From positions 1 through 56,138 of the forward strand of contig CAZJYI010000069.1 in NCBI GenBank assembly GCA_964550025.1: DNA of 56,138 nucleotides. Direction: 5' to 3'. Under the pieces are notes generated by a model, which did no database searches, was not told the DNA's origin, and saw nothing but the letters and a program-made list of their open reading frames with translations. A program made the position numbers and the translations under genes. This DNA comes from CAZJYI01 sp964550025. GTDB taxonomy: Bacteria; Verrucomicrobiota; Kiritimatiellia; UBA8416; CAYOBW01. Shown piece after piece: positions 1-8,082 of the stretch. The number at the start of each line of letters is the position of its first letter. The first letter of the stretch is position 1.

Positions 1-158
1 TACACAGCATTTCTCCGCCCGTGGCGGACACCTTCGGCCACTCGGTCATCTCTCCGTATCATGGTCCGATTCGTTCCGACATAAACAGCTTTGTACTGCG
101 GGATACACAGCATTTCTCCGCCCGTGGCGGACACCTTCGGCCACTCGGTCATCTCTCC
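1..158. repeat. Exact 55-bp direct repeat, two copies
   Basis: Positions 1-55 and 104-158 are identical over 55 bp, separated by 48 bp of unrelated sequence. Each copy contains a short palindrome, TCCGCC-CGT-GGCGGA, at 14-28 and 117-131. No convincing gene is seen from 1 to 295, and the rest of that stretch shows nothing I can name. The left copy starts at the window edge, so the true unit may be longer. Confidence 0.85.
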
Positions 159-295
159 ACAGACCTGGATTGTCGGATGGGGACGGTATCAATCCGGAGG
201 CGGGGACGCAAGCGGAACTTGATCAACGCAACGGGCACCCGGAAGGAGCGGTGCCGGCCATGGGTGATGGTGAGCAGAGATGCTGTTTCCTCGAT

Positions 296-1273
296 TCAGT
301 CCGTCCTCCCGCCGGGGAACGGGGCTCCCGGCAGATCGCCGGGATCGATGCCCAGCAGGCGCAGGGGGTTGTGGTATGCGAGGCGCGGGAGGTCGGATTC
401 GGAAAGGAAACCGAGAGAGGCCAGGTAGTCCATGGCCTTCGCCATGCCGACTCCCGACCCGGCTAGATTCTCGCGGTGTGCGTCATGCACGTACCCTGTC
501 TCCTCAACAGCAATAGTCCGGCCACACCACGGGTACTCACCCGGCGGCAACCCCGCGAAGGGGCAGAGATCGCTGACAACGACGGTTCGCGACACACCCT
601 TGGCGCGGATGATCGACTTCAACACCGAGGGGGGCAGGTGGTGGCCGTCGGCGACGATCGAAGCCATCAGTCCGTCTTCGGCCAGCGCGGCCCAGATGGA
701 ATTCGGGTGACGCGGCAACAGTGACGGCACGCCGTTGCCGAGGTGCGTCACGCACGTGGCCCCGGCCTCCGCCAGCTTGCGCAAGTCGGCCTCGCCGCAG
801 CGCGAATGACCGATCGACGCGACGATCCCCATCTGCACGGCTCGCCTGGCAACCTCCACCGCCCCCGGAAGCTCGGCGGCCAGAGTCAGCATCCGCAGCG
901 CCCCACCGGCCCGGGACTGAAACCGCTCGAGAAGCGCTGCATCGGGGGCGATCACGTGGCGTGGATCGTGCGCGCCGACGTAGCCGGCCTCCGGCGATAT
1001 GAACGGACCTTCGAGATGGATCCCCAGGACGCGCCCCTCGAACTCGGGGCTTCGCATGACCGACGACATCAGGGGGAGATTCCGCGCGTACACCGCCACG
1101 GGGCAGGTAACCAACGTGGGCAGGAACGCCGCCACACCATCGGCCAGGACCCGCTCGCACGCACGGGCGAAATCCTTCTCGGTCAGGTTCGGGCTGGAGA
1201 AGTTCACGCCCAGGCAACCGTTGACCTGGAGATCGATGCAGCCGGGGGCGGCCATTGTTCGGCATATCTCCAT
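296..1273 (-). CDS. nagA: N-acetylglucosamine-6-phosphate deacetylase-like amidohydrolase, minimal form
   Basis: NagA-type amidohydrolases remove the acetyl group from GlcNAc-6-phosphate in amino-sugar catabolism. The TIM-barrel motifs appear in order: APGCIDLQVNG near the N-terminus, HLEGPF (metal-ligand Glu), GHSRC and THLGNGV (metal-ligand His), ADGHHLPP, and VSDLCPFAG with the catalytic Asp. At 325 residues it is shorter than typical NagA (about 380). It begins directly at the barrel and ends soon after NPLRLLGI, so both halves of the small beta-sandwich domain are missing. Such barrel-only relatives exist in PVC bacteria, so this may be a subfamily with another acyl-sugar substrate. Alternative starts include the ATG at 1255. 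No sugar kinase or transporter is adjacent. Confidence 0.8.
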   Translation of the reverse strand: MEICRTMAAPGCIDLQVNGCLGVNFSSPNLTEKDFARACERVLADGVAAFLPTLVTCPVAVYARNLPLMSSVMRSPEFEGRVLGIHLEGPFISPEAGYVGAHDPRHVIAPDAALLERFQSRAGGALRMLTLAAELPGAVEVARRAVQMGIVASIGHSRCGEADLRKLAEAGATCVTHLGNGVPSLLPRHPNSIWAALAEDGLMASIVADGHHLPPSVLKSIIRAKGVSRTVVVSDLCPFAGLPPGEYPWCGRTIAVEETGYVHDAHRENLAGSGVGMAKAMDYLASLGFLSESDLPRLAYHNPLRLLGIDPGDLPGAPFPGGRTD

Positions 1274-1360
1274 AGTAGAACCTCGAGGGTCGACGGACCC
1301 GACGGCATCTCTCCCGCCGCCGAGATGCCGCCGAAGCCCGCGGCGCTCCAGGATGTTCTT

Positions 1361-1654
1361 TCAAGCACTCCTCGGTGCCAACTGGCACAAGGTCATCGAT
1401 TCACGGGGCACCAAGCGCCAAACGGCACAGGCGATGGGTTTGACCTTCGACGCGTACTTGCCGAAATCGTCGCGGTAGGTGGTCGCGGTAGATTGCAGGA
1501 CGTGTTCGCATTCGCGGTATGATCCGCTCTCGGCAAACACCTTGACGGCCGCGGGAAGGCCGCCTACCACCAGGTACTGCCGCAGAATACGCAGAAGCTC
1601 ACGGTGGATCCCAACGGGACCGGTGGCATCAGGCGTGTAATCGCATAGCCACCC
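1361..1654 (-). pseudogene. Remnant of an AAA ATPase, DUF4143 region
   Basis: The frame is open from a stop at about 1655 down to 1361. It encodes HRELLRILRQYLVVGGLP followed by AAVKVFAESG and TTYRDDFGKYASKVK. This is the characteristic start of the DUF4143 domain in the bacterial AAA+ ATPase family often annotated as ATP-binding protein. The P-loop AAA domain that should precede it is absent, and the match fades after SKVK, where the C-terminal domain should continue. It is therefore a double-truncated fragment and not a small gene. A promoter-like sequence lies just upstream at 1685-1712. Recognition is from family memory, without a search. Confidence 0.7.
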
Positions 1655-1684
1655 CTACCCCCCTCGCGGACAAAAGACAAGGTG

Positions 1685-1712
1685 ATATTAGCCATTTGCC
1701 GGTCAAATGCAA
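1685..1712 (-). promoter_or_regulatory. Sigma70-like promoter upstream of the ATPase remnant
   Basis: On the minus strand the -35 TTGCAT (1707-1712) is followed by a 16-bp spacer and the -10 TAATAT (1685-1690). Transcription would start near 1678 and run straight into the DUF4143 remnant. This suggests the original promoter survived while the 5' part of the gene was lost. Confidence 0.55.
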
Positions 1713-1948
1713 GCCATATATCAGGCCTACATCGAGACGGCCCGCCCGCGACCGGCATGTATTCCCTCTTTCGGGCTGGCTTCGTTTTGAGCATCGTTCA
1801 GAACTTCGTTCTCGCCTCACCCCGACCGTTACGGCGCCGCAATGCGGTAGAAACGGACGGCGTGGTTGCGGGGGTCCGCTCGCTCATCCGCCTTCTCCGC
1901 CTGTGGCGGATACGGCGAGACGGGCGCTCGCGGCTACAGGGAGGAAGA
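1713..1948. other. Gene-free spacer with one REP-like palindrome
   Basis: No supported gene lies between the remnant's promoter and the PQQ protein. The only visible structure is TCCGCC-TGT-GGCGGA at 1896-1910, which differs by one base in the loop from the palindrome in the 55-bp repeat at the left edge of the window. Confidence 0.5.
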
Positions 1949-3475
1949 TCAGTTCTGTGCTCGGACGGCGTACAGCCGTTTGAAGGTGGCGATGTAGAGG
2001 GTGCCGTTGGCGGCGACGGGGGTGCTGCTGGTGGGGCTGTCGAGTTTGATCTTTGAGATGACACGCTTCTCCCTGCCCGTTGCCAGAACCCAGAGCTTGG
2101 AGTTGAGCGTGCCGACATAGACCTTGCCGTCGGCGACGAGCGTCGAGCCGTAGGACTTGCCCTCGACATCGTGCGTCCAGCAGGCCTTTCCCGTTTCGAT
2201 GTCGATGCAGTGCAGGGCTCGCCCGTAGTCGACGACATAGGCCAGGCCTTCGTGGATGGAGGGCGTGGCGCAACAGTGGTTCTTGACCTCGTGGGACCAG
2301 ATGCGACCGCCGGACTGTGTCACGTCTCCCGTGCCGGTCGCGTCGAGACAGTGCAGCCAGGCTTTGCGTTTACCCCACCAGATATCGCCCCCGGACGCAA
2401 CGTAGATGCGGCCGTCATGGAACACGGGCATTCCCATGATCGTGCTGGGGCTCTCGCGGCGGTTGCGGAAGTACTTGCGAATGTCCTCCTTGGGGGCCGT
2501 CGGGTCCGGGTCACAACGCCAGACCCGCCGCAGCGCGGCGGGCTCGCCACCCGCGGACTGAGCGGTCGGCTCGAATCCGTAGCAAACACCGTCGCCGCCA
2601 CAGAAGAATATGCGCTTTTCCCCGTTCACTTCGCCCAGCGCCGGCGACGAATAGGTGTTGTGGAAAATCCGCGGTCCGATCCCCTCCGCGTCCTGGGCTA
2701 TCAACTTTCCCGTCGTCTTGTCGAGGACGACGAGGCTGGGTGCGTCCGGGGCGCCCGGGGCGCTGTGCTCGGTATCCAGTCCGTTGCTCGTGTTGATGTA
2801 CAGGTGCTGTCCGACCACCAGGATGGAGCAGTGGGCCGCGTCGTGGGGGTGGATACCGGACTGCGCCACCAGGTCGTACAGCCAGAGAATGTCGGCATCG
2901 TTCCCGCTCAGGGGAATCGGGTCCTGTTCCGGCAGCGTCATGTGGCGCGCTTCGTCCTTGTAGGGGCCATCATTGCCGTCGGCCTGCCCGCCGGCGTCCA
3001 GACACATCACCTCGCCGCGGTTGCTGACGATATAGACGCGCTCCCCCTCGACCGTCGCGGGGGAACAGATACCGGCCTCCGGCCAGTCCAGGTAGATGCT
3101 CGCCGTGAGCTTCGGCACGACGAGCTGCCAGCAGAAGCCGCCGTCGTTCGCATTGACGCAGAGCAACACCCCCCGATCACCCTGGTGTTTCGGATCGCGC
3201 GGCACCTCGTTGTTGATGCCAATGTATACCTTTCCTCCCGCAACAACCGGCGTAGAGTAGCACTCCGTCCCAAGCGGAACCTGCCACTTCACGTTGCGAC
3301 CGGTCTCGGGGTCGAAGCTTGCGGCCAGGCCGGTTTCGTCCGAGACCTGGTTGCGGCTGAAGCGCTGCCCCCATTGCGGACGGTCGGCGGCGCGGGCGGA
3401 GAGCGAAGCGGTAAGCGCGAGAAGCAGGACCACCGCTGCGCGAGTTGCTGTTGCGTAACGTGTGTTCGTGAACAT
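1949..3475 (-). CDS. Secreted PQQ-binding-like beta-propeller protein
   Basis: A predicted exported beta-propeller of about 508 residues. The N-terminus has a basic stretch and a hydrophobic core (AAVVLLLALTASLSARA) that looks like a signal peptide cleaved before ADRPQWG. Repeated blade motifs of the type GKVYIG, VYIVSNRGEVMCLDAG, IYVASGG, LHCLDATGTG and KVYVGTLNSKLWVL are typical of PQQ-like/BamB-like repeats, in the form common in Planctomycetes and Verrucomicrobia. No dehydrogenase catalytic set could be identified, so an enzymatic role is not claimed. I chose the ATG at 3475. In-frame ATGs at 3493 and 3496 are also possible, and none has a clear Shine-Dalgarno. The gene is transcribed alone. 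Confidence 0.8.
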   Translation of the reverse strand: MFTNTRYATATRAAVVLLLALTASLSARAADRPQWGQRFSRNQVSDETGLAASFDPETGRNVKWQVPLGTECYSTPVVAGGKVYIGINNEVPRDPKHQGDRGVLLCVNANDGGFCWQLVVPKLTASIYLDWPEAGICSPATVEGERVYIVSNRGEVMCLDAGGQADGNDGPYKDEARHMTLPEQDPIPLSGNDADILWLYDLVAQSGIHPHDAAHCSILVVGQHLYINTSNGLDTEHSAPGAPDAPSLVVLDKTTGKLIAQDAEGIGPRIFHNTYSSPALGEVNGEKRIFFCGGDGVCYGFEPTAQSAGGEPAALRRVWRCDPDPTAPKEDIRKYFRNRRESPSTIMGMPVFHDGRIYVASGGDIWWGKRKAWLHCLDATGTGDVTQSGGRIWSHEVKNHCCATPSIHEGLAYVVDYGRALHCIDIETGKACWTHDVEGKSYGSTLVADGKVYVGTLNSKLWVLATGREKRVISKIKLDSPTSSTPVAANGTLYIATFKRLYAVRAQN

Positions 3476-3535
3476 CAGGGAGATATGGTGCATCATCCGG
3501 GGGGAATAGTCACGCGTTGAAGAGAGAAAACAACC

Positions 3536-3562
3536 ACGGATCACACTGATCGCACGGATGGG
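3536..3562. repeat. Nonamer repeat array, ACGGATCAC family
   Basis: Three tandem 9-bp units (ACGGATCAC, ACTGATCGC, ACGGATGGG) lie in the 306-bp gene-free stretch 3476-3781. The same stretch also holds the REP-like palindrome at 3612-3637. Nothing else is recognised there. Confidence 0.6.
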
Positions 3563-3611
3563 AGGGATAGGCCCATGGGCGGAAGGCACGACCCTCGCCG
3601 ATCGCGACATG

Positions 3612-3637
3612 TCCGCCGTAGCGTCGGCGGAGGCGGA
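3612..3637. repeat. REP-like palindrome TCCGCC...GGCGGA
   Basis: TCCGCC (3612-3617) pairs with GGCGGA (3626-3631) and is followed by a second GGCGGA (3632-3637). The element belongs with the other TCCGCC/GGCGGA palindromes near 14-28, 117-131, 1896-1910 and 13839-13860, all outside genes. Confidence 0.5.
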
Positions 3638-3781
3638 TTGCACTCTCCGGCGCACACATCGACGCGGAACGGTCACTGGGACGATTGGTGAGAGGGAGGA
3701 GTGGGATTACGATCAGGGAAGGCAAGATCGTGGCATGAGATGTGAAATCTCCGCAGGAAACGAGGAATTGGCACACTCCCG

Positions 3782-4522
3782 TCAACACAATCCGCGCAGG
3801 CCGCCCTGGAGGACGCCGACGCGGAAGCCCATCTGGGTCAGGAGAAAGGCGGCCGTGGCGCTGAGGCGGGCGTTGCGGCAGTAACAGATGTAAAGGGTGT
3901 CTTTGTCCAGCTTCGTCGCCACGGACCGTATGTCTTCGATAGGCGCCCGGATCGAGCCCGGCAGGGAGCCGTCGAACTGCCGGGCGTCCCGGCTGCGCAC
4001 GTCGAGCCATTTCGCGCCCTTCGTGACTTCCGCGGCCGCCCGGGACGGCGTGAACCAGTTCAACTGCGGTTCCTTGAGCAGCTCCTCAAAGTCGCGTCGC
4101 GCCAACCGCATGACCGTGCCGCTTTCGAGCATCGTCACCGTCGCGTTGCGGCGCTCGTTCGAGATGAGGGCTTCTTCTCCGAACCCGCTGCCCACACCGA
4201 CCTCGGCAATCTTGATCGTCCCGCCTCCCCGCGGCAGCAGACCCGTATCCCCCGGTCGAGGAGGAGGCGCTTTTCGCGCGACCTCGGCCCTTCCTTCCAC
4301 GACCACGTAATAGAAGTCGCCCTCATCGCCTTCGCGAATGAGCACCTGGCCTTCCTTTGTCTCGACCGCTTCCATGCGCGCACAGATCTCGGCCATGGTC
4401 GTTTCCGGGACATCGCGAAAGATCGACATGCGCTTCAATTGCGTACACCAATCGTGCGCATGGTCGTGCTCGCACTGTTTGAAGGCCGCGACCTTTCTCA
4501 ATAGATCATCAATCAGGCTCAC
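3782..4522 (-). CDS. Cyclic nucleotide-binding domain / rhodanese fusion
   Basis: The 246-residue protein joins two domains. Residues about 30-150 form a cyclic nucleotide-binding fold, seen as LIREGDEGDFYYVVVEG and FGEEALISNERRNATV, the phosphate-binding cassette with conserved Glu and Arg. Residues about 155-245 are a rhodanese domain (WLDVRS, LPGSIRAP), with Cys215 in the active-loop position of CYCRNARLS. The expected role is sulfur transfer or sulfide/redox handling under control of a nucleotide or other small ligand. The start is a GTG at 4522 preceded by GGGGGGTGAG. It is divergent from the FAD oxidase gene, separated by a 274-bp gap that holds a heptamer array. Confidence 0.85.
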   Translation of the reverse strand: MSLIDDLLRKVAAFKQCEHDHAHDWCTQLKRMSIFRDVPETTMAEICARMEAVETKEGQVLIREGDEGDFYYVVVEGRAEVARKAPPPRPGDTGLLPRGGGTIKIAEVGVGSGFGEEALISNERRNATVTMLESGTVMRLARRDFEELLKEPQLNWFTPSRAAAEVTKGAKWLDVRSRDARQFDGSLPGSIRAPIEDIRSVATKLDKDTLYICYCRNARLSATAAFLLTQMGFRVGVLQGGLRGLC

Positions 4523-4607
4523 CTCTCACCCCCCTGGTTTGTTCTACCGCGGATAGGTGAAGCACAGCGTAGCCGCAGGACGGGAGGGAGACAACCACAG
4601 AATGGCC

Positions 4608-4698
4608 AGTGACCAGTTATCAGTTACCAGTGACCAGTTATCAGTTACCAGTGACCAGCTATCAGTTACCAGTGATCAGTTATCAGTTGCGAGTGATC
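4608..4698. repeat. Heptamer array, AGTGACC/AGTTATC/AGTTACC family
   Basis: Thirteen consecutive 7-bp units run without gaps. AGTGACC, AGTTATC and AGTTACC cycle as a 21-bp higher-order unit, with later copies diverging (AGCTATC, AGTGATC, AGTTGCG). Translation in one frame gives repeated SDQLSVT, which should not be taken as part of the downstream protein. The same heptamer family forms the hairpin at 14792-14859. Confidence 0.9.
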
Positions 4699-4796
4699 TG
4701 GGCATCTGGGCAAGGCACTCAATTCGCGGGTGCAGGCCGAACCGGGGAGATTTGATTTGCCCGGGTACGTGCCTCGTGCTAAACGGTGCCCCCACT

Positions 4797-6368
4797 ATGA
4801 CTACGCCGATCCACATGCACGACAATGTCGAGAGGGACTACAGCGACTACCTGCGTGACGAATCGCGACGAACGGGTACCGCGGAGTCCATTTCTTTCCC
4901 GACCTCAGAAGATGAGATCCGCGCCATCCTGTCCGAAGCGGCGGCAGCAGGTCTTGCGATGACGATCCAGGGCGCCCGCACGGGAATCACGGGCGGATCC
5001 GTACCCGACGGAGGACTCATTCTCAACCTCTCGCGTATGAACCGCATGACGGCGCTGCGAAAGGCCGAAGGCGAAGACGCCTTCTACCTCACCGTGCAGC
5101 CCGGCGTGCTGCTTTCCGAGATCCGCGAAGCAACGCGGACACGGGAGCTCGGCACGGCGGGCTGGACACCCGATTGTCTCGCCGCGCTGGAGGAATTCCG
5201 CGCCGCCCCCCCCCACATGTTCGCGCCCGATCTGACCGAGGTATCGGCATCGGCCGGGGGGCTCACGGCCTGCAACGGCTCAGGCGCGCGGTCGTTCTTC
5301 TACGGTTCAACGCGCGCCAACGTGCAACGTGTTCGCGCCCTTCTCGCCGACGGCGATGCCATCGAGCTCGAGCGGGGGGACCCGAGGGCAACCGGCAGGT
5401 CGTTTTCGATTTCGACGGAGGGCGCGCGGACGATCCGGGGCGGCCTGCCCGCGTACGAAATGCCGCGGGTGAAGAACGCCGCGGGCTACTACGCCGCGGA
5501 CGACATGGACATGCTGGACCTCTTCATCGGGTCCGAGGGGACGCTGGGCATCGTAACGGAGATCGATCTCAAGCTCGTTCCGGCGCCGGAGGCAATGTGG
5601 GGAGTGACGGCGTTCTTTCCGGCGGAGACACCGGCCATTCGCTTCGTGGCGGGCGTGCGCGGCGCGGAACCGCGCCCCGCGGCCGTGGAGTTTCTGGGCA
5701 GCCGGGCACTCAACCTGCTTCGGGCGCAGAAGGAAAGCAATCCTGCGTTCAAAGAGATTCCCGAGCTGCCCGCGGCATGGCACACGGCGGTCTACGTCGA
5801 GTACCACGGTCCGGACGAGGACGCGGTGGAGGGCGCCGTCGCGGCCATGTCGGAGACCCTCGAGGCATGCGGCGGCGACATGGACGCGACCTGGCTGGCC
5901 GCCGGCGCGCGCGAGATCGAACGGTTCAAGGGCGTGCGGCACGCCGTGCCGGAAGCCGTCAACCTCACGATCGACGAACGGCGCAGGCAGGAACCGCGGC
6001 TCACCAAGCTCGGGACGGACCTGGCCGTGCCGGACGCGCAGTTGGGCAGGGTCATGGCGCTCTACCATGAGGGCCTCGACGAAGCCGGGCTGGATTTTGT
6101 GATGTTCGGGCACATCGGCAACAACCACATCCACGTCAACATCCTCCCCCGCACCATGGAGGAATATGATCGCGGCAAGGAGCTCTACCTCGCGTGGGCC
6201 GCGAAAGTCGTCGCCATGGGCGGTACGGTGTCGGCCGAGCACGGGATCGGCAAACTGAAGACCGCCATGTTGCTCGAGATGTACGGCGAGCAAGGGATCG
6301 AAGAGATGAGGGCGGTCAAACGGCTGTTCGACCCGGAATGGCGCCTGAACCCGGGAAACCTGTTCTGA
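4797..6368 (+). CDS. glcD: FAD-binding oxidase, GlcD / D-lactate dehydrogenase (LctD) family
   Basis: A 523-residue VAO/PCMH-fold flavoprotein that oxidises a 2-hydroxy acid such as D-lactate or glycolate. The FAD_binding_4 domain shows GARTGITGGSVPDGG and later GSEGTLGIVTEIDLKL. The C-terminal FAD-oxidase domain shows FGHIGNNHIHVNI (about residue 438) and AEHGIG (about 480). The frame is open further upstream, but that part is heptamer repeat, so I start at the ATG at 4797, which has no clear Shine-Dalgarno. In Acetobacterium-type lactate dehydrogenase, this subunit works with EtfB and a ferredoxin-domain EtfA. Exactly such a pair lies at 9007-11033 on the opposite strand. The substrate cannot be decided from sequence alone. 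Confidence 0.85.
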   Translation: MTTPIHMHDNVERDYSDYLRDESRRTGTAESISFPTSEDEIRAILSEAAAAGLAMTIQGARTGITGGSVPDGGLILNLSRMNRMTALRKAEGEDAFYLTVQPGVLLSEIREATRTRELGTAGWTPDCLAALEEFRAAPPHMFAPDLTEVSASAGGLTACNGSGARSFFYGSTRANVQRVRALLADGDAIELERGDPRATGRSFSISTEGARTIRGGLPAYEMPRVKNAAGYYAADDMDMLDLFIGSEGTLGIVTEIDLKLVPAPEAMWGVTAFFPAETPAIRFVAGVRGAEPRPAAVEFLGSRALNLLRAQKESNPAFKEIPELPAAWHTAVYVEYHGPDEDAVEGAVAAMSETLEACGGDMDATWLAAGAREIERFKGVRHAVPEAVNLTIDERRRQEPRLTKLGTDLAVPDAQLGRVMALYHEGLDEAGLDFVMFGHIGNNHIHVNILPRTMEEYDRGKELYLAWAAKVVAMGGTVSAEHGIGKLKTAMLLEMYGEQGIEEMRAVKRLFDPEWRLNPGNLF

Positions 6369-6381
6369 CAGGGACGGACTG

Positions 6382-6416
6382 AATATCCAATATCCAATAA
6401 GGAATGTCCAATGACC
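6382..6416. repeat. Heptamer array, AATATCC family
   Basis: Five consecutive 7-bp units (AATATCC, AATATCC, AATAAGG, AATGTCC, AATGACC) begin 13 bp after the FAD oxidase stop codon. The last unit contains the ATG of the possible small ORF at 6411. Confidence 0.75.
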
Positions 6417-6500
6417 GAAGAGAGAGAGCGAAAGGAGGCACTCGAGCTCGTCAATGCCCACGAAGACGGGGTCGTGCAGGCGATGGTGATGATGGGTTAG
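6411..6500 (+). CDS. Possible 29-residue ORF beginning in the repeat
   Basis: An ATG at 6411 opens a 29-codon frame rich in charged residues at the start (TEERERKEALELV) and ending VMMG. The start codon is supplied by the AATGACC heptamer and there is no Shine-Dalgarno. It may equally be the decayed end of a lost gene. No family is recognised, and I regard translation as doubtful. Confidence 0.2.
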   Translation: MTEERERKEALELVNAHEDGVVQAMVMMG

Positions 6501-6507
6501 CCTGCGC

Positions 6508-6536
6508 TTGCCGAGCGCGGGCCGTGCTGGCATAAT
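6508..6536 (+). promoter_or_regulatory. Sigma70-like promoter for the PHP-domain gene
   Basis: TTGCCG (6508-6513), a 17-bp spacer and CATAAT (6531-6536) place the transcription start near 6543. The ATG of the gene is at 6545, so the transcript would be leaderless or nearly so. This agrees with the lack of a Shine-Dalgarno. Confidence 0.6.
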
Positions 6537-6544
6537 CCCTCTCC

Positions 6545-7891
6545 ATGAACACGCAAACTGAAATCGAAGCACAGCTCGGACTGTTTGACACATCGGAACG
6601 TCTCGCCGCCCTGAAGGCGCTGGCGGCAAGATTCGGTGACGGCCTGCTCGTGGAGGGGTCGAACGTCAACATGCACTTCCACTCCTTCTTTTCGTTCAAC
6701 GCGGAGGACTGGTCGCCGTCTCGAATCGCCTGGGAGTCTCGCAAAGCCGGCCTGTACGCGGCGGGGCTGTGCGACTTCGATGTGCTGGACGGACTCGACG
6801 AGTTCATCGAGGCCGGGCTCATTCTGGGACTGCGCACCACCGTGAACCTGGAGACACGCGCGTTCGTGGAGGAGTTCGCTGACGTCGACATCAACTCTCC
6901 CGGAGAGGCCGGTGTCGCTTACGTGATGGGGGCGGGTTTTGCCGCACGGATTGCCGAGGGGACGGCGCAGGCCGAGGGACTGCAGGGCTACAGGGACCGT
7001 GCCCGTGCGCGGAACATCGCGCTCGTGGAACGTATCAACGCAGCACTTCCCGACATCGCCATCGACTACACGGAAGATGTACTGCCTCTCACACCGGCCG
7101 GCGGGGCGACAGAGCGGCACATCGTGCGGGCCTACACGAACAAGGCTCGGCAGGTGTTCGAACACCCCGAACCGACGGCGCAGTTCTGGACGGAGATACT
7201 GGGCAAAGACCTGCTCGAGGTGATCGAACTGCTGGCGGACCTGCCCGGGCTGGAAGACGTCGTTCGCGCCAAGCTGGTCAAACGCGGCGGTATCGGCTAC
7301 ATCGCCCCGTCGCCCGACACCTTCCCGCGCGTCGACGATTTCATCGACTGGGTCGCCTCGTGTGACGCCATCCCCATGACGACCTGGCTGGACGGCACGA
7401 GCGGCGGAGAGAGCGACCCGGCCGCCTACCTGGAGTGCTTGCGCGCCAAGGGCGCGGTTGCGCTGAATATCATCCCCGACCGCAACTGGAACATCGCCGA
7501 CCCGGAGCTGCGTGCGACCAAGATCGCCAACCTGAACGACGTTGTGGCAGCCGCGAACGCGATGGACCTGCCGGTCAACATCGGGACGGAAATGAACAAG
7601 CGCGGCCTTCCCTTCGTCGACTCGCTGGACGTCGAAGCGCTCGCCCCGCACAAGGAAACCTTCCTGCGCGGAGCGCGCATCATGGTCGGCCACACGCTGT
7701 TGCTGCGCTACGCGGGAATCTCCTATATCGGGGAAAGAGCAAAGACCGAGTTTCCCGACGTGAAAGCGAAGAACGCCTTCTTCGAAAGTGTCGGCGCCGG
7801 CCGCCCCCTGACCCTGCGGGAAGCGCAGGAGCTCACGGCCATGGGGGACGACACGGCCTACGAGTGGTTTCGGAAGCGGGCGGGGAGGTAG
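6545..7891 (+). CDS. PHP-domain metal-dependent hydrolase
   Basis: A 448-residue protein whose N-terminal region carries the PHP phosphoesterase motif. NMHFHSFFSFN (about residues 40-50) is followed by AWESRKAGLYAAGLCDFDVLDG, the metal-binding layout shared with histidinol phosphatase and the PHP domain of DNA polymerase III. Further candidate ligands are in GTEMNKRGLPF and MVGHTLLLRY. It is much longer than a simple PHP domain, and the central segment is not recognised. The substrate is unknown. The gene follows the FAD oxidase on the same strand but has its own promoter. Its start at 6545 has no Shine-Dalgarno and appears leaderless. Confidence 0.7.
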   Translation: MNTQTEIEAQLGLFDTSERLAALKALAARFGDGLLVEGSNVNMHFHSFFSFNAEDWSPSRIAWESRKAGLYAAGLCDFDVLDGLDEFIEAGLILGLRTTVNLETRAFVEEFADVDINSPGEAGVAYVMGAGFAARIAEGTAQAEGLQGYRDRARARNIALVERINAALPDIAIDYTEDVLPLTPAGGATERHIVRAYTNKARQVFEHPEPTAQFWTEILGKDLLEVIELLADLPGLEDVVRAKLVKRGGIGYIAPSPDTFPRVDDFIDWVASCDAIPMTTWLDGTSGGESDPAAYLECLRAKGAVALNIIPDRNWNIADPELRATKIANLNDVVAAANAMDLPVNIGTEMNKRGLPFVDSLDVEALAPHKETFLRGARIMVGHTLLLRYAGISYIGERAKTEFPDVKAKNAFFESVGAGRPLTLREAQELTAMGDDTAYEWFRKRAGR

Positions 7892-7919
7892 GGAAGCCCA
7901 GCCTTGGAAGCCCAGCCTT
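7892..7919. repeat. Tandem 14-bp repeat GGAAGCCCAGCCTT x2
   Basis: Two perfect head-to-tail copies of GGAAGCCCAGCCTT begin directly after the stop codon of the PHP gene. They form the left part of the 327-bp gene-free stretch 7892-8218, which also holds two further repeat loci. Confidence 0.8.
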
Positions 7920-7959
7920 GTACCCCGTCTGAGCGGGTGCGCGGTCTCGGCCCTCTTTC

Positions 7960-8024
7960 TTCGTCGGCGTCTTCGTTCCCGTCGTGGTCGACGAAGATAA
8001 CGATTAAGACGGCGACGAAGACGG
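7960..8024. repeat. Degenerate GACGAAG-type repeat region
   Basis: TTCGTCGGCGTCTTCGT at 7960-7976 is echoed in the other orientation by GTCGACGAAG, TTAAGAC and GGCGACGAAGACGG. The stretch is built from variants of GACGAAG on both strands. It can fold on itself but has no T-tract of a simple terminator. Confidence 0.45.
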
Positions 8025-8082
8025 GGAAGCGTCGTAACCACGCACCCAAGAGGTCCGAGCGGGGGGCGGTCTCGGGGATGGA

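Noticed and set aside
2171..3520. 449-residue plus-strand frame across the PQQ gene
   Set aside because: The minus strand carries clear PQQ-type blades; the plus frame is a GC-driven shadow.
4608..4698. CRISPR or minisatellite coding repeat
   Set aside because: The 7-bp units are contiguous with no spacers, and the array lies outside the oxidase gene.
4557..4796. N-terminal extension of the FAD oxidase with repeated SDQLSVT
   Set aside because: It is the translation of the heptamer array. The conserved protein begins at the ATG at 4797.
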